Source: Virgibacillus sp. SK37 (lineage in GTDB: Bacteria; Bacillota; Bacilli; Bacillales; Amphibacillaceae). Taken from it: 64,000 bases of DNA. Below the pieces are notes generated by a model. It was not told the origin of the DNA. It searched no databases and saw only the letters and a program-made list of their open reading frames with translations. The position numbers and the translations under genes are program-made. The stretch is taken from contig NZ_CP007161.1 in assembly GCF_000725285.1 (NCBI RefSeq), positions 1,783,911 through 1,847,910 on the forward strand, given 5' to 3'. This document shows positions 1 to 8,731 of this stretch, in pieces (the first letter of the stretch is position 1; the number at the start of each line of letters is the position of its first letter).

Positions 1-519
1 ATATCTACGACTTTGGATGAGTTTTTCCGTATGCGAGCGACATACTTAATGAGGGAACTGGAAATAGAGCAGGATATTGTTCAGGCAGTGTTACATGATG
101 GTATTAATATTTTTTATTACGCGATCGATAGGGCAGCAGTATTAGCTGCAAAAAGAAATGAAAAAGACTTTAAAACGAAGGAAGAGGCATTGGTCAGGGT
201 GCTAAATCTAGCTATAAAATCCGAAGAAACAGTAATTAATATACAAAAATTTCAAACAGATTCTGAGAAACAGTTGTATCATGCTTTCTTAGAGGTTAGT
301 GAAAAGTTTACAGGATTTGAAAAAACAAGGAATGCGGAGAAAGCTTTACTTACACTAGGCCATTTAGCAGACCCTATCCATTATTTCTTTGATAACAACA
401 TGGTTATGGATGATGATGCTCAAATTCGTAACAACCGCTTAGCATTAGTTAATCAAATTGCTGAGTTGATTTATAGGTATGCTGATTTAACAAAAGTTGA
501 ATGGAAGCAGCAGTTTTAG
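1..519 (+). CDS. glyS: Glycyl-tRNA synthetase beta subunit, C-terminal part
   Basis: The frame is open from the first base and gives about 172 residues, so only the C-terminal end of the gene is here. The sequence (RMRATYLMRELE, then a helical stretch ending in NRLALVNQIAELIYRYADL) matches the anticodon-binding end of bacterial GlyRS beta subunits. The alpha2-beta2 enzyme charges tRNA-Gly in the cytoplasm. ccpN follows after about 80 bases, the B. subtilis order (glyS-ccpN-yqfL), which supports the call. The N-terminus and start lie left of the window. Confidence 0.93.
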   Translation: MSTTLDEFFRMRATYLMRELEIEQDIVQAVLHDGINIFYYAIDRAAVLAAKRNEKDFKTKEEALVRVLNLAIKSEETVINIQKFQTDSEKQLYHAFLEVSEKFTGFEKTRNAEKALLTLGHLADPIHYFFDNNMVMDDDAQIRNNRLALVNQIAELIYRYADLTKVEWKQQF

Positions 520-601
520 AGAGCCTTAGATTTTCTTTTCATCTTAAATGGTATATACTAATTACAAGTAGTATGTCATATTTTGGGTAGGTGGTGAAAA
601 G

Positions 602-1231
602 ATGGAACTTTCCAATCGTCAGGAACAGATTATTGAAATTGTTAAAGAAAACGGTCCGATTACCGGTGAAAATATTGCTGAACGTCTACATTTAACCAGA
701 GCGACTCTAAGACCAGATTTAGCGATCCTAACGATGGCGGGCTTTTTGGAGGCACGCCCTCGTGTTGGTTACTTTTTCACTGGTAAGACCGGATCGGAAT
801 TACTTACAGAGCAAATTAAAAAATTTAAGGTGCATCAGTTTCAGCATGTCCCCATCGTGGTCAAGGAAAGCGTTTCGGTTTACGATGCTATTTCCACCAT
901 GTTTTTGGAAGATGTAGGCACATTATTTGTGGTTGATGAGAATTCTTGTTTAACAGGGGTTCTCTCCAGAAAAGATTTGCTTAGAGCAAGCATAGGACAA
1001 CAGGACCTAAACGCTGTGCCTGTTCATATTATTATGACTAGAATGCCTAATATAACTGTCTGTAGAAAAGAAGATCTTTTACTTGATGTCGCTAAAAAAC
1101 TGATTAATAAACAAATTGATGGATTACCAGTAGTAAAAGATGTAGAAGCTGGCTTAGAAGTAGTGGGTAGAGTAACTAAAACTACCATTACGAAAGCATT
1201 TGTTGAATTAATTGTTGACGACAAAGTATAG
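602..1231 (+). CDS. ccpN: CcpN-type repressor of gluconeogenic genes (HTH + two CBS domains)
   Basis: The protein has 209 residues, close to the B. subtilis CcpN length. An N-terminal winged helix (about 1-60, including GPITGENIAERLHLTRATLR) is followed by two CBS repeats (about 80-200). In B. subtilis CcpN represses gapB, pckA and the small RNA SR1 on glycolytic carbon sources, and its CBS domains sense nucleotides. The ATG at 602 has GGTGG just upstream. yqfL lies 36 bases downstream, the usual partner of ccpN. No distinct promoter was identified; a weak AT-rich region sits at 540-590. Confidence 0.93.
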   Translation: MELSNRQEQIIEIVKENGPITGENIAERLHLTRATLRPDLAILTMAGFLEARPRVGYFFTGKTGSELLTEQIKKFKVHQFQHVPIVVKESVSVYDAISTMFLEDVGTLFVVDENSCLTGVLSRKDLLRASIGQQDLNAVPVHIIMTRMPNITVCRKEDLLLDVAKKLINKQIDGLPVVKDVEAGLEVVGRVTKTTITKAFVELIVDDKV

Positions 1232-1267
1232 TATAGATGTATGACAATTATGGAGAGGGGTATACAT

Positions 1268-2071
1268 ATGGAAGCTAAACCGATTGTATATGTGTTGTCT
1301 GATTCTGTAGGGGAGACAGCTGAACTGGTAATTAAAGCTGGTTTAAGTCAATTTAATAACGGTGAATATAAAATTCAGCGGATCCCTTATGTAGAAGATA
1401 CGGGTACTATTGATGAAGCACTACAATTAGCTAAGGAAAAAAAAGGTCTGATTGGCTTTACATTAGTAGACCCTACCTTAAGGAATTATGTAAATGAACA
1501 AGCTAAGTTATTAAACTTAGAAGCAATTGATATTATGGGACCAATGCTTTCTTCGATGGAGAAGGTATTTAAAAATTCACCTAAAATGGAAGCGGGATTA
1601 GTTCATAAACTGGATGAGGATTACTTTAAACGAGTAGAAGCAATTGAGTTTGCGGTGAAATATGATGATGGACGGGATGCTCGAGGAATTGCCAGAGCAG
1701 ATATCATATTAATTGGAGTTTCCCGGACTTCTAAAACACCACTTTCTCAGTTTTTGGCACACAAACGACTAAAGGTTGCTAATGTACCAATCGTGCCTGA
1801 AGTAGACCCTCCTGAAGAACTGTTTGAAGTAGATCCATCTAAATGTATAGGGCTGCGCATCAGTGCAGAAAAATTAAATGATATTCGAAAAGAGAGACTA
1901 AAGGCATTAGGGCTCGGTGATCAAGCTACATATGCGAACATGAACAGGATCCACCAGGAATTAGAATACTTCGATAATATTGTTGATAAAATTGGTTGTG
2001 AAGTCATTGATGTATCTAATAAGGCAGTTGAAGAGACAGCGAATAGCGTACTTCAACTAATTAATAAATAG
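1268..2071 (+). CDS. yqfL: Pyruvate,phosphate dikinase / PEP synthase regulatory kinase-phosphorylase family (YqfL)
   Basis: The 267-residue product fits the DUF299 / PPDK regulatory protein family, which phosphorylates and dephosphorylates a Thr/His pair on PPDK or PEP synthase. The P-loop-like motif [11 protein letters not shown] sits near residue 150. The ATG at 1268 was chosen because GGAGAGGGG lies 8-16 bases upstream; an in-frame start at 1241 would add nine residues before that site and looks wrong. In B. subtilis YqfL acts with CcpN in gluconeogenic control, and the two genes are adjacent here too. A terminator follows at about 2173. Confidence 0.9.
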   Translation: MEAKPIVYVLSDSVGETAELVIKAGLSQFNNGEYKIQRIPYVEDTGTIDEALQLAKEKKGLIGFTLVDPTLRNYVNEQAKLLNLEAIDIMGPMLSSMEKVFKNSPKMEAGLVHKLDEDYFKRVEAIEFAVKYDDGRDARGIARADIILIGVSRTSKTPLSQFLAHKRLKVANVPIVPEVDPPEELFEVDPSKCIGLRISAEKLNDIRKERLKALGLGDQATYANMNRIHQELEYFDNIVDKIGCEVIDVSNKAVEETANSVLQLINK

Positions 2072-2172
2072 AAATAAAAGTGCCGGCTCCCATTTTATTT
2101 AGTAAAACCTGAGTATGGGGTAATGTTTATTTGAAAAATGGGCAATATTAACCTGTTTCACTACTCCAGGGC

Positions 2173-2209
2173 AAAAAAACATTCTGCTAATCCTTGCAGA
2201 ATGTTTTTA
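2173..2209 (+). terminator. Intrinsic terminator after yqfL
   Basis: An inverted repeat (ACATTCTGC / GCAGAATGT, 8-base loop) is flanked by A-runs on the left and a T-run on the right, so it could end transcripts from ccpN-yqfL. Confidence 0.8.
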
Positions 2210-2592
2210 CTTCTATTGAATATATATAAATCTGGAATGATTTAATGGTAATTTTGCTTCTTATGTATTATAATATTTTTTTGTGTAAAGATATATAAAT
2301 AATGATAGTTATTCTATTACACGTTTGTCGTATATTCTGAAAAATAAAACATTCATGTGGAAGCAGGAATTTACGAATAATATGTAGAATTAACCTTAGA
2401 GAGTAATTATTATACGTGATTAGAACTAATTACAGCACCCAAGATCTTCCATATAAGAAGTCTTTTTGTAATCCTCTATCCTTCTATTTTAAAGTACTAA
2501 GAAGGAGTTTTTTTCGACTTAGTGAAAAAAATTGTCGAAAATAAAGGGTTTTTCTTTCTAAGAGCGAATAATATTATAGTATGGTGATGTAA
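2210..2592. other. AT-rich intergenic region where yqxD would be expected
   Basis: No credible coding frame is visible. In B. subtilis yqxD lies between yqfL and dnaG; here the space is only AT-rich sequence with a small inverted repeat near 2490-2525 (CTTAGAAAG-like and AAGAAGG stretches). It presumably carries the promoter for dnaG-sigA, but I cannot assign -35/-10 boxes with confidence. Confidence 0.5.
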
Positions 2593-4407
2593 ATGGCTAA
2601 GCAAATTCCTGAAGAAATGATAGAGGAAATACGAAACGCCAATGATATTGTGGATGTAATTGGTGATTATGTCCAATTAAAAAAACAGGGCAGAAACTAT
2701 TTTGGTCTTTGCCCCTTTCATGGTGAAAACACGCCTTCTTTTTCAGTTACCCAGGAAAAGCAGATTTTTCATTGTTTTGGTTGCGGAAAAGGCGGGAATG
2801 TTGTTACATTCCTTATGGAGCTTGAAAACTATTCCTTTTATGAGGCATTACAGTATCTTGCTAAGCGTGTAGGCAAGGAGTTACCTGATGCAAGCTCTGG
2901 TAAAACAGCATCTTTATCTAGTGAAAATCAAAGTATATTATCTGCTTATGAATGGTTAACGAAACTGTATCATCATTTACTACGATATACAAAAGATGGA
3001 AAGGAAGGTTACAGTTACTTTCAAAGCAGAAACGTAAGTGATCATGCGATTGATGAATTTCAGCTGGGTTTTGCTCCCAATATAAAAGATTTTACTGCAG
3101 AATTCCTTAAAAAAAAGGGATTTCATCAGCAATTATTGGTGAAAGCAGGTTTAGTCTCCTTACAAGATGATAATAGTGTAACTGACAGGTTTAGAGGAAG
3201 GGTCATATTTCCGATAAGGAATCACCTTGGTCAGACAGTTGGTTTTGGCGGACGTTCTTTAGGAAGTGGAGAGCCAAAATATTTAAATAGCCCCGAAAGT
3301 GAACTATTTCAAAAGGGGAGGCTATTATATAATTTTGATTTAGCAAAAAAACATATTAGGAAAGAAAGTCGCGTAATTATATTTGAAGGATATATGGATG
3401 TGATATCGGCTTATCAAGCAGGTATAAAAAATAGTGTAGCCACATTAGGCACGGCTCTTACTGAATATCAAGCCAAGTTGATTAACCGCTATGTTGACAC
3501 ATCTATACTCTGCTATGATGCTGATCAGGCTGGTCTGGAAGCAACGTATAAAGCCGCCACTCTATTACGCAGAGTGGGTTCAGATGTGAAGATAGCGCAG
3601 CTTAAGGACGGTAAAGATCCTGACGATTTTATCAGAGAACATGGCGCCGAGGCATTTGAAAATGAAGCGATACGAAGCAGTGACACATTCATGGCCTTTA
3701 TGATGCGATATCTGAAAAAGGATTTTAATCTAAGTCTGGAAGGTGACCGTATTGATTACGTAGAGGCTGTTCTTAAACAGCTGGCTTTGATTGAGAGTTC
3801 CATTGAACGGGAATATTATTTAAAAGAGTTAAGTGTGGAATTCGACATATCCATGGAGACACTTGCCCAGGAAATAAATACGTTACGGGAGAATTCCGGT
3901 GTTTTAAAGGATAACACAGACAAGAAAAGCTATACTAATACAAATGGAGCTAAATACAAGCGGCAGAAGTTAATGCCCGCTTATTACAATGCTGAAAGAC
4001 AGTTGCTTTCTTATATGCTTCAAGATGGGACAATTGCGGATAAAGTTCGCGAAGAAATCGGCGCTTCCTTTAATTTGGAAGAACATAAAATAATTGTTAC
4101 TTACTTGTATGCTTTCTATGAAGAAGAACAATTACCCGATGTGAGTTTGTTTATTGAACGACTTGATGAACCAAACTTAAGGAAGTTGGTAAGCGAAATA
4201 GCCATAACTGATATTCAACGAGATATTAGTGACCAGGAGATTAACGATTATATTAAAATAATTAGAGCAGAATCTCAAGACAAAGCTAACATTGTTTCAT
4301 TGAAAGAACAGCAAAGAATTGCAGAAAAACAGAGTGACCCAATAAGGGCTGCACAAATATTGAGTCAAATAATTGAAATGCAAAAACAAATGAAGAATAC
4401 GTACTAG
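2593..4407 (+). CDS. dnaG: DNA primase
   Basis: The 604-residue protein makes RNA primers at the replication fork. The N-terminal zinc ribbon ligands are visible as C40, H43, C61 and C64 (CPFH and CFGC). The primase core follows, with the Toprim acidic motif in IIFEGYMDVISAYQAG near residue 265 and the second acidic cluster CYDADQAG. The C-terminal helicase-binding part begins after about 430. Length is typical. The next gene is the primary sigma factor, the conserved macromolecular synthesis operon order. Confidence 0.97.
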   Translation: MAKQIPEEMIEEIRNANDIVDVIGDYVQLKKQGRNYFGLCPFHGENTPSFSVTQEKQIFHCFGCGKGGNVVTFLMELENYSFYEALQYLAKRVGKELPDASSGKTASLSSENQSILSAYEWLTKLYHHLLRYTKDGKEGYSYFQSRNVSDHAIDEFQLGFAPNIKDFTAEFLKKKGFHQQLLVKAGLVSLQDDNSVTDRFRGRVIFPIRNHLGQTVGFGGRSLGSGEPKYLNSPESELFQKGRLLYNFDLAKKHIRKESRVIIFEGYMDVISAYQAGIKNSVATLGTALTEYQAKLINRYVDTSILCYDADQAGLEATYKAATLLRRVGSDVKIAQLKDGKDPDDFIREHGAEAFENEAIRSSDTFMAFMMRYLKKDFNLSLEGDRIDYVEAVLKQLALIESSIEREYYLKELSVEFDISMETLAQEINTLRENSGVLKDNTDKKSYTNTNGAKYKRQKLMPAYYNAERQLLSYMLQDGTIADKVREEIGASFNLEEHKIIVTYLYAFYEEEQLPDVSLFIERLDEPNLRKLVSEIAITDIQRDISDQEINDYIKIIRAESQDKANIVSLKEQQRIAEKQSDPIRAAQILSQIIEMQKQMKNTY

Positions 4408-4450
4408 CAAAAATTAAATTTTATTGTAGTTTTTGGAAGGAGGGGGACTC

Positions 4451-5572
4451 ATGGCCGAAAATAAGCCTTCCCAATCAAAAGGAAATGAGTCAGAATTAAC
4501 ACTTGAACAAGCAAAAGATCAGTTATTGGAAATGGGTAAGAAACGTGGTGTTCTGGCTTATGAAGAAATAGCAGACAGACTTTCCAATTTCGTGATTGAA
4601 TCTGATCAAATGGATGAATTCTATGATTACCTTGGTGAACAGGGTGTTGAAATTATTGGTGAATCAGAAGATGACCCAAATATGCAGCAAATAGCGAAAG
4701 AAGAAGAATTCAACCTAAATGATTTGAGTGTACCATTAGGAATAAAAATTAACGATCCCGTCCGGATGTATTTAAAAGAAATTGGACGAGTGGACTTGCT
4801 TTCAGCTGCTGAAGAAATTGATCTGGCAACTAGAATTGAAAAAGGGGAAGAGGAAGCAAAGCGTCGCCTTGCTGAAGCAAACTTACGTCTAGTAGTTAGT
4901 ATTGCAAAAAGATATGTTGGTCGTGGGATGCTTTTTCTAGATCTTATTCAAGAAGGTAACATGGGCCTAATTAAAGCTGTAGAAAAATTTGATTATCGCA
5001 AAGGGTTTAAATTCAGTACGTATGCTACTTGGTGGATACGTCAGGCTATTACAAGAGCTATTGCGGATCAGGCGCGTACCATTCGTATACCGGTGCATAT
5101 GGTGGAAACAATTAACAAATTAATTCGCGTACAAAGACAGCTTTTACAGGATTTAGGCAGAGAACCAACACCTGAAGAAATAGGCGAGGAAATGGAGCTC
5201 TCTCCTGATAAAGTTCGTGATATATTGAAAATCGCCCAAGAACCTGTGTCATTAGAAACACCAATTGGAGAAGAAGACGACTCTCATCTAGGTGATTTTA
5301 TAGAGGATCAGGAAGCTGTTTCCCCATCTGACCATGCAGCATATGAATTATTAAAAGAACAGCTTGAGGATGTTCTGGACACATTAACAGATCGTGAAGA
5401 AAATGTGCTAAGACTACGCTTTGGATTAGATGATGGTAGAACAAGAACCCTGGAGGAAGTTGGAAAAGTGTTTGGAGTAACCAGGGAAAGAATCCGTCAG
5501 ATAGAGGCAAAAGCACTTCGGAAATTGAGACATCCAAGTCGTAGTAAGCGACTTAAAGACTTTTTGGACTGA
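4451..5572 (+). CDS. rpoD: RNA polymerase primary sigma factor (SigA/RpoD)
   Basis: The 373-residue product matches Bacillus SigA. Region 1.1 is short, and regions 1.2, 2, 3 and 4 are recognisable: [17 protein letters not shown], then [17 protein letters not shown] (region 2.3/2.4, -10 recognition), and [20 protein letters not shown] (region 4.2, -35 recognition). The ATG at 4451 follows AAGGAGGGGG with normal spacing; an upstream in-frame TTG at 4433 overlaps that site and is unlikely. It sits 43 bases after dnaG and is probably co-transcribed. Confidence 0.97.
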   Translation: MAENKPSQSKGNESELTLEQAKDQLLEMGKKRGVLAYEEIADRLSNFVIESDQMDEFYDYLGEQGVEIIGESEDDPNMQQIAKEEEFNLNDLSVPLGIKINDPVRMYLKEIGRVDLLSAAEEIDLATRIEKGEEEAKRRLAEANLRLVVSIAKRYVGRGMLFLDLIQEGNMGLIKAVEKFDYRKGFKFSTYATWWIRQAITRAIADQARTIRIPVHMVETINKLIRVQRQLLQDLGREPTPEEIGEEMELSPDKVRDILKIAQEPVSLETPIGEEDDSHLGDFIEDQEAVSPSDHAAYELLKEQLEDVLDTLTDREENVLRLRFGLDDGRTRTLEEVGKVFGVTRERIRQIEAKALRKLRHPSRSKRLKDFLD

Positions 5573-5577
5573 TATGT

Positions 5578-5611
5578 AAGTCATTGGGCACAAGTTTGTG
5601 TGCAATGACTT
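5578..5611 (+). terminator. Strong stem-loop after sigA without a T-run
   Basis: AAGTCATTG and CAATGACTT pair perfectly over nine bases, with an inner GCACA/TGTGC helix. No poly-T tract follows, so it may be a transcript 3' end stabiliser or a weak terminator rather than a classical intrinsic terminator. Confidence 0.45.
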
Positions 5612-5661
5612 GACATGTTCTGTTAGCCGGGAAATAAATTTACTGCATCGAGGTGAAACCA

Positions 5662-6204
5662 ATGCAGGATGACCGGATTCACACCATTATAAAAGAAATT
5701 CATTTCTGGAGAGAAAATAACCTGCTACCAGAGGTATATTGCGACTTTTTGTTAGCTCTTTATACAAAAGGAGAAGTGGAAAATCCAGATCCTGTACAAG
5801 AAAAAGCGAAAATATTTTTCGGGATCCAAACTATTTTAATGGTGCTTCTGATACCGTTTTCATTTCTTATATTATATTTTACGCAATTTCCATTTTTTTT
5901 GCAACTTGGTTTTTTAATTCTTTTTCTTTCATACTCTTGTTGGATGTATTTATATGTTAGAAACACAGGAGGTATAACTGCTAGTGTTGGATTGATTAAC
6001 AGTATGTTACTCTTTCTGTTGCTATCCATTACGGTAAGTAAAGCCTATGTTGAATCTGTTTGGTTTTCTTATTTTATATTATTTGCTCAGTTTACTTGCT
6101 GGTATTTACTCGGCAAAAAACTTAATCGAAGTTTTATAATAATCATTAGTATATTGGCTATACTATTTTTAATTATTTATATTGCTGTCCCAATTGTTTT
6201 GTAA
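5662..6204 (+). CDS. Hypothetical integral membrane protein
   Basis: I do not recognise a family. About 180 residues, with a hydrophilic N-terminal 50 residues (EIHFWRENNLLPEVYCDFLLALY) and then four or five hydrophobic membrane segments to the C-terminus. The ATG at 5662 has GAGGTG six bases upstream; a GTG at 5653 lies inside that site and was rejected. It lies between sigA and cccA on the same strand. The N-terminal pattern resembles the short DUF-type leader of other Bacillus membrane proteins found next to sigA, but no function follows from that. Confidence 0.75.
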   Translation: MQDDRIHTIIKEIHFWRENNLLPEVYCDFLLALYTKGEVENPDPVQEKAKIFFGIQTILMVLLIPFSFLILYFTQFPFFLQLGFLILFLSYSCWMYLYVRNTGGITASVGLINSMLLFLLLSITVSKAYVESVWFSYFILFAQFTCWYLLGKKLNRSFIIIISILAILFLIIYIAVPIVL

Positions 6205-6306
6205 ATTTTCACAGCTAAACACTTTAAACTCTGTGAAATTTCGAGTAGAATATATATAGTCTTTTCAATTGAAATAGATTAAGGGGATACATAAGGAGGA
6301 AATATA

Positions 6307-6681
6307 ATGAAAAGAAACCCGGTTGTTCCATATGCTATCATTGCACTAATAGGAATTCTAGCAGTAATTGTTATTTCTTTTGTAGGGTTGAATCAAAGAG
6401 ATGATATTCAACAGGCAGAAGAAGGCGGAGGAGAAAGTACAGAAGAGGCACAAGAAGGAGCTTCGGACGATCCTCAAGCAATTTTTGAAGGAAACTGTGC
6501 AAGCTGCCATGGTGCAGATTTATCAGGTGGTGCAGGTCCTGACTTGACTCAAGTTGGAAGCAGACTCTCCGCTGAAGAAATTCAGGATGTTATCATAAAT
6601 GGTAAAGGTTCTATGCCTGCTGGAATGGCGACAGCTGATGAGGCCAAGATTCTAGCTGACTGGCTTGCCGAAAAAAAATAA
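6307..6681 (+). CDS. cccA: Membrane-anchored cytochrome c550
   Basis: The 124-residue protein has one N-terminal membrane helix (about 8-27), an acidic linker rich in E and G, and a small class I cytochrome c domain. The haem site is CASCH (C64, C67, H68), and the likely sixth ligand is the Met in GSMPAGM (about 103). Size and layout match B. subtilis CccA, which carries electrons on the outer face of the membrane toward cytochrome c oxidase. The gene sits downstream of sigA as in B. subtilis. GGAGGAA precedes the ATG. A terminator follows immediately. Confidence 0.93.
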   Translation: MKRNPVVPYAIIALIGILAVIVISFVGLNQRDDIQQAEEGGGESTEEAQEGASDDPQAIFEGNCASCHGADLSGGAGPDLTQVGSRLSAEEIQDVIINGKGSMPAGMATADEAKILADWLAEKK

Positions 6682-6692
6682 ATTAAATTTAT

Positions 6693-6738
6693 AAAAAGAA
6701 AAGCTTTCTGCCATATTGAACAGAAAGCTTTTCTTTTT
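6693..6738 (+). terminator. Intrinsic terminator after cccA
   Basis: A long stem (AAAGCTTTCTG / CAGAAAGCTTT) with a 10-base loop, A-rich on the left and T-rich on the right, can work in both directions. Confidence 0.88.
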
Positions 6739-6773
6739 AAGAAATAAAAAATGAACAATCAGAAGTCCTGTTC

Positions 6774-6831
6774 AGCGCAAACGCCTAAGCACTTAAGCTT
6801 GTATAAGCATACACAGGCGTTTGCGCTTTTC
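6774..6831. repeat. GC-rich inverted repeat (REP-like)
   Basis: Two perfect 13-base arms, AGCGCAAACGCCT (6774-6786) and its complement (6815-6827), enclose 28 bases and are followed by TTTT. Its GCGCAA... arm type recurs at 25339-25423, so it may belong to a dispersed palindromic family. Confidence 0.6.
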
Positions 6832-6872
6832 TAACCACCTACTTAGAAAAACTATCGAAAGTGGAGATATAG

Positions 6873-7595
6873 ATGACAAACAACATTAAACTATCTAAAA
6901 GACTGAAACAAACAGCCTCTTATCTTCCAATGGGCGCAAACTTCGCAGACATTGGTTCGGACCATGCTTATTTGCCTTGCTATGTTTGTCTAAAAGATAA
7001 ACAAGCTAAAGCGATCGCAGGTGAAATAAATGATGGACCATTTCAAAGTGCTACACAAACTGTTCGGGAACATGGATTAGAAGAAGTTGTTGATGTGCGT
7101 TTAGGCGATGGACTTGATGTGCTCACAGCTGATGAAGTTACTCAAGTTGTTATTGCTGGAATGGGCGGGGCTTTAATTCGTTCTATCTTACAAAAGGGAA
7201 TAAACAAATTAGAAAGTGTTGAGCGAATAATTGCACAGCCGAATGTTGACGCAAGAGATGTACGTGAATGGTTCAAGAACAATAATTTTATAATAACTGA
7301 GGAAACTATAATTGAAGAAAACGGCCATATATACGAGATTGTAGTTGGAGATCGGCATTCGGGAGTAGTTTATCCGGAGTTAAGTCAAAAACAGCTGTTA
7401 TTTGGTCCTTTATTGTTGGAAAATAAGCCTGAAGCGTTTTATACTAAATGGGCAGAGGAATATGAGAAGCTCAACCGTGTTATAAGCCAAATGAGGCTGG
7501 CAAAGCATTTAAACAGTGAGAAATTAAATAGATTTGAAACGGAACTACGATGGATGGAGGAGGTTCTTCAATATGATGGCAAGTCTAAACAATAG
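6873..7595 (+). CDS. trmK: tRNA (adenine22-N1)-methyltransferase TrmK
   Basis: The 240-residue protein matches the YqfN/TrmK family, which makes m1A22 in several Gram-positive tRNAs using S-adenosylmethionine. The SAM-binding start FADIGSDHAYLP lies near residue 25, followed by AIAGEINDGP and the catalytic-core segment VVIAGMGGALI near 92, with a C-terminal coiled coil. The yqfO start lies inside its 3' end, so the two genes are translationally coupled as in B. subtilis. Confidence 0.93.
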   Translation: MTNNIKLSKRLKQTASYLPMGANFADIGSDHAYLPCYVCLKDKQAKAIAGEINDGPFQSATQTVREHGLEEVVDVRLGDGLDVLTADEVTQVVIAGMGGALIRSILQKGINKLESVERIIAQPNVDARDVREWFKNNNFIITEETIIEENGHIYEIVVGDRHSGVVYPELSQKQLLFGPLLLENKPEAFYTKWAEEYEKLNRVISQMRLAKHLNSEKLNRFETELRWMEEVLQYDGKSKQ

Positions 7596-8685
7596 TGATA
7601 TTTTTCGTATGATGGAAGAATGGGCTCCTAAAAGCCTTGCATATGATTGGGACCGGATTGGTCTACAGGTTGGTTCATTTAATGCAAAGGTGAAGAAGAT
7701 TATGGTTACCCTTGACGTTCTGGAATCTGTTGTAGATGAAGCTATCATAAAAGGTGTAGATTTAATCATTGCCCATCATCCTTTATTATTTAAACCAATT
7801 AAACAATTAAATTTCGATAATCCTAAGGGAAGGATAATTAAGAAATTAATACAGCATAATATAACTGTTTATGCTGCCCACACAAACTTGGATGCAGCGG
7901 ACGGTGGCGTAAATGACATGTTATCTGATGCGCTTGGGGTCAAGCACCCTGAAGTTTTAATAAAAGAGAGTAATGAAGAATTATTTAAGCTGATTGCATA
8001 TGTTCCGTTAAGTCATATAGATGAAGTCCAGAATGCGTTTAGCTCTGCAGGAGCGGGGCATATCGGTGATTACAGTCATTGTACTTTTCAAACAAATGGT
8101 AAAGGAACATTTAAGCCTTTAGAAGGCTCCAATCCTTATATTGGAAATCAAAATGAAATAGAATTTGTAAATGAAGCTAAAATGGAAACAATTGTGCAAA
8201 AGTCGAAGTTGAGTAAAGCTGTTGATAACTTACTTCACGCTCATCCTTATGAAGAACCAGCGTACGATATCGCCCCATTAGCTAATAAAGGAAAAGAAAT
8301 AGGAATTGGCAGAGTAGGAGAAATAGATCCTATTTCACTTAGTGATCTATGCGATAAAATAAAAAGCGCTTTCGGTCTTACTGCACTGAGAGTAACCGGG
8401 GAATTAACTCAAACTGTAAGCAGGGTAGCTGTTTTAGGTGGTAGTGGAGAAAACTATATTTCAGCTGCAAAGCAAAGTGGAGCAGATGTATATATTACTG
8501 GTGATGTTACTTTCCACAACGCTCAAGATGCTTGGCAAATGGGATTGTCTATAGTAGATGCCGGGCATTACATTGAACAAATTATGAAAGAAGCTACCAA
8601 AAAATATTTGGATCAGAAACTTCTTGATACTTCCATTTCGGTTGTCGTGTCAGAGGTTAACACGGATCCATTTCAGTTTGTATAA
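7573..8685 (+). CDS. yqfO: Nif3/YqfO family dinuclear metal protein
   Basis: About 370 residues, the expected length for YqfO with an inserted PII-like (CutA1-type) middle domain. The N-terminal Nif3 half has the metal ligands IIAHHPLLF and the TNLDAA segment; the C-terminal half has GDVTFHNAQDA and DAGHYIE. Family proteins bind two metal ions and are proposed GTP cyclohydrolase I-like or metal-chaperone proteins; the role in Bacillus is unsettled. The ATG at 7573 has GGAGGAGG about nine bases upstream. It overlaps trmK by 23 bases. Confidence 0.9.
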   Translation: MMASLNNSDIFRMMEEWAPKSLAYDWDRIGLQVGSFNAKVKKIMVTLDVLESVVDEAIIKGVDLIIAHHPLLFKPIKQLNFDNPKGRIIKKLIQHNITVYAAHTNLDAADGGVNDMLSDALGVKHPEVLIKESNEELFKLIAYVPLSHIDEVQNAFSSAGAGHIGDYSHCTFQTNGKGTFKPLEGSNPYIGNQNEIEFVNEAKMETIVQKSKLSKAVDNLLHAHPYEEPAYDIAPLANKGKEIGIGRVGEIDPISLSDLCDKIKSAFGLTALRVTGELTQTVSRVAVLGGSGENYISAAKQSGADVYITGDVTFHNAQDAWQMGLSIVDAGHYIEQIMKEATKKYLDQKLLDTSISVVVSEVNTDPFQFV

Positions 8686-8731
8686 ACAGAGTTCTGGTAA
8701 TAAACCAGTACAAAAAAGGAGTTTTAAATAT

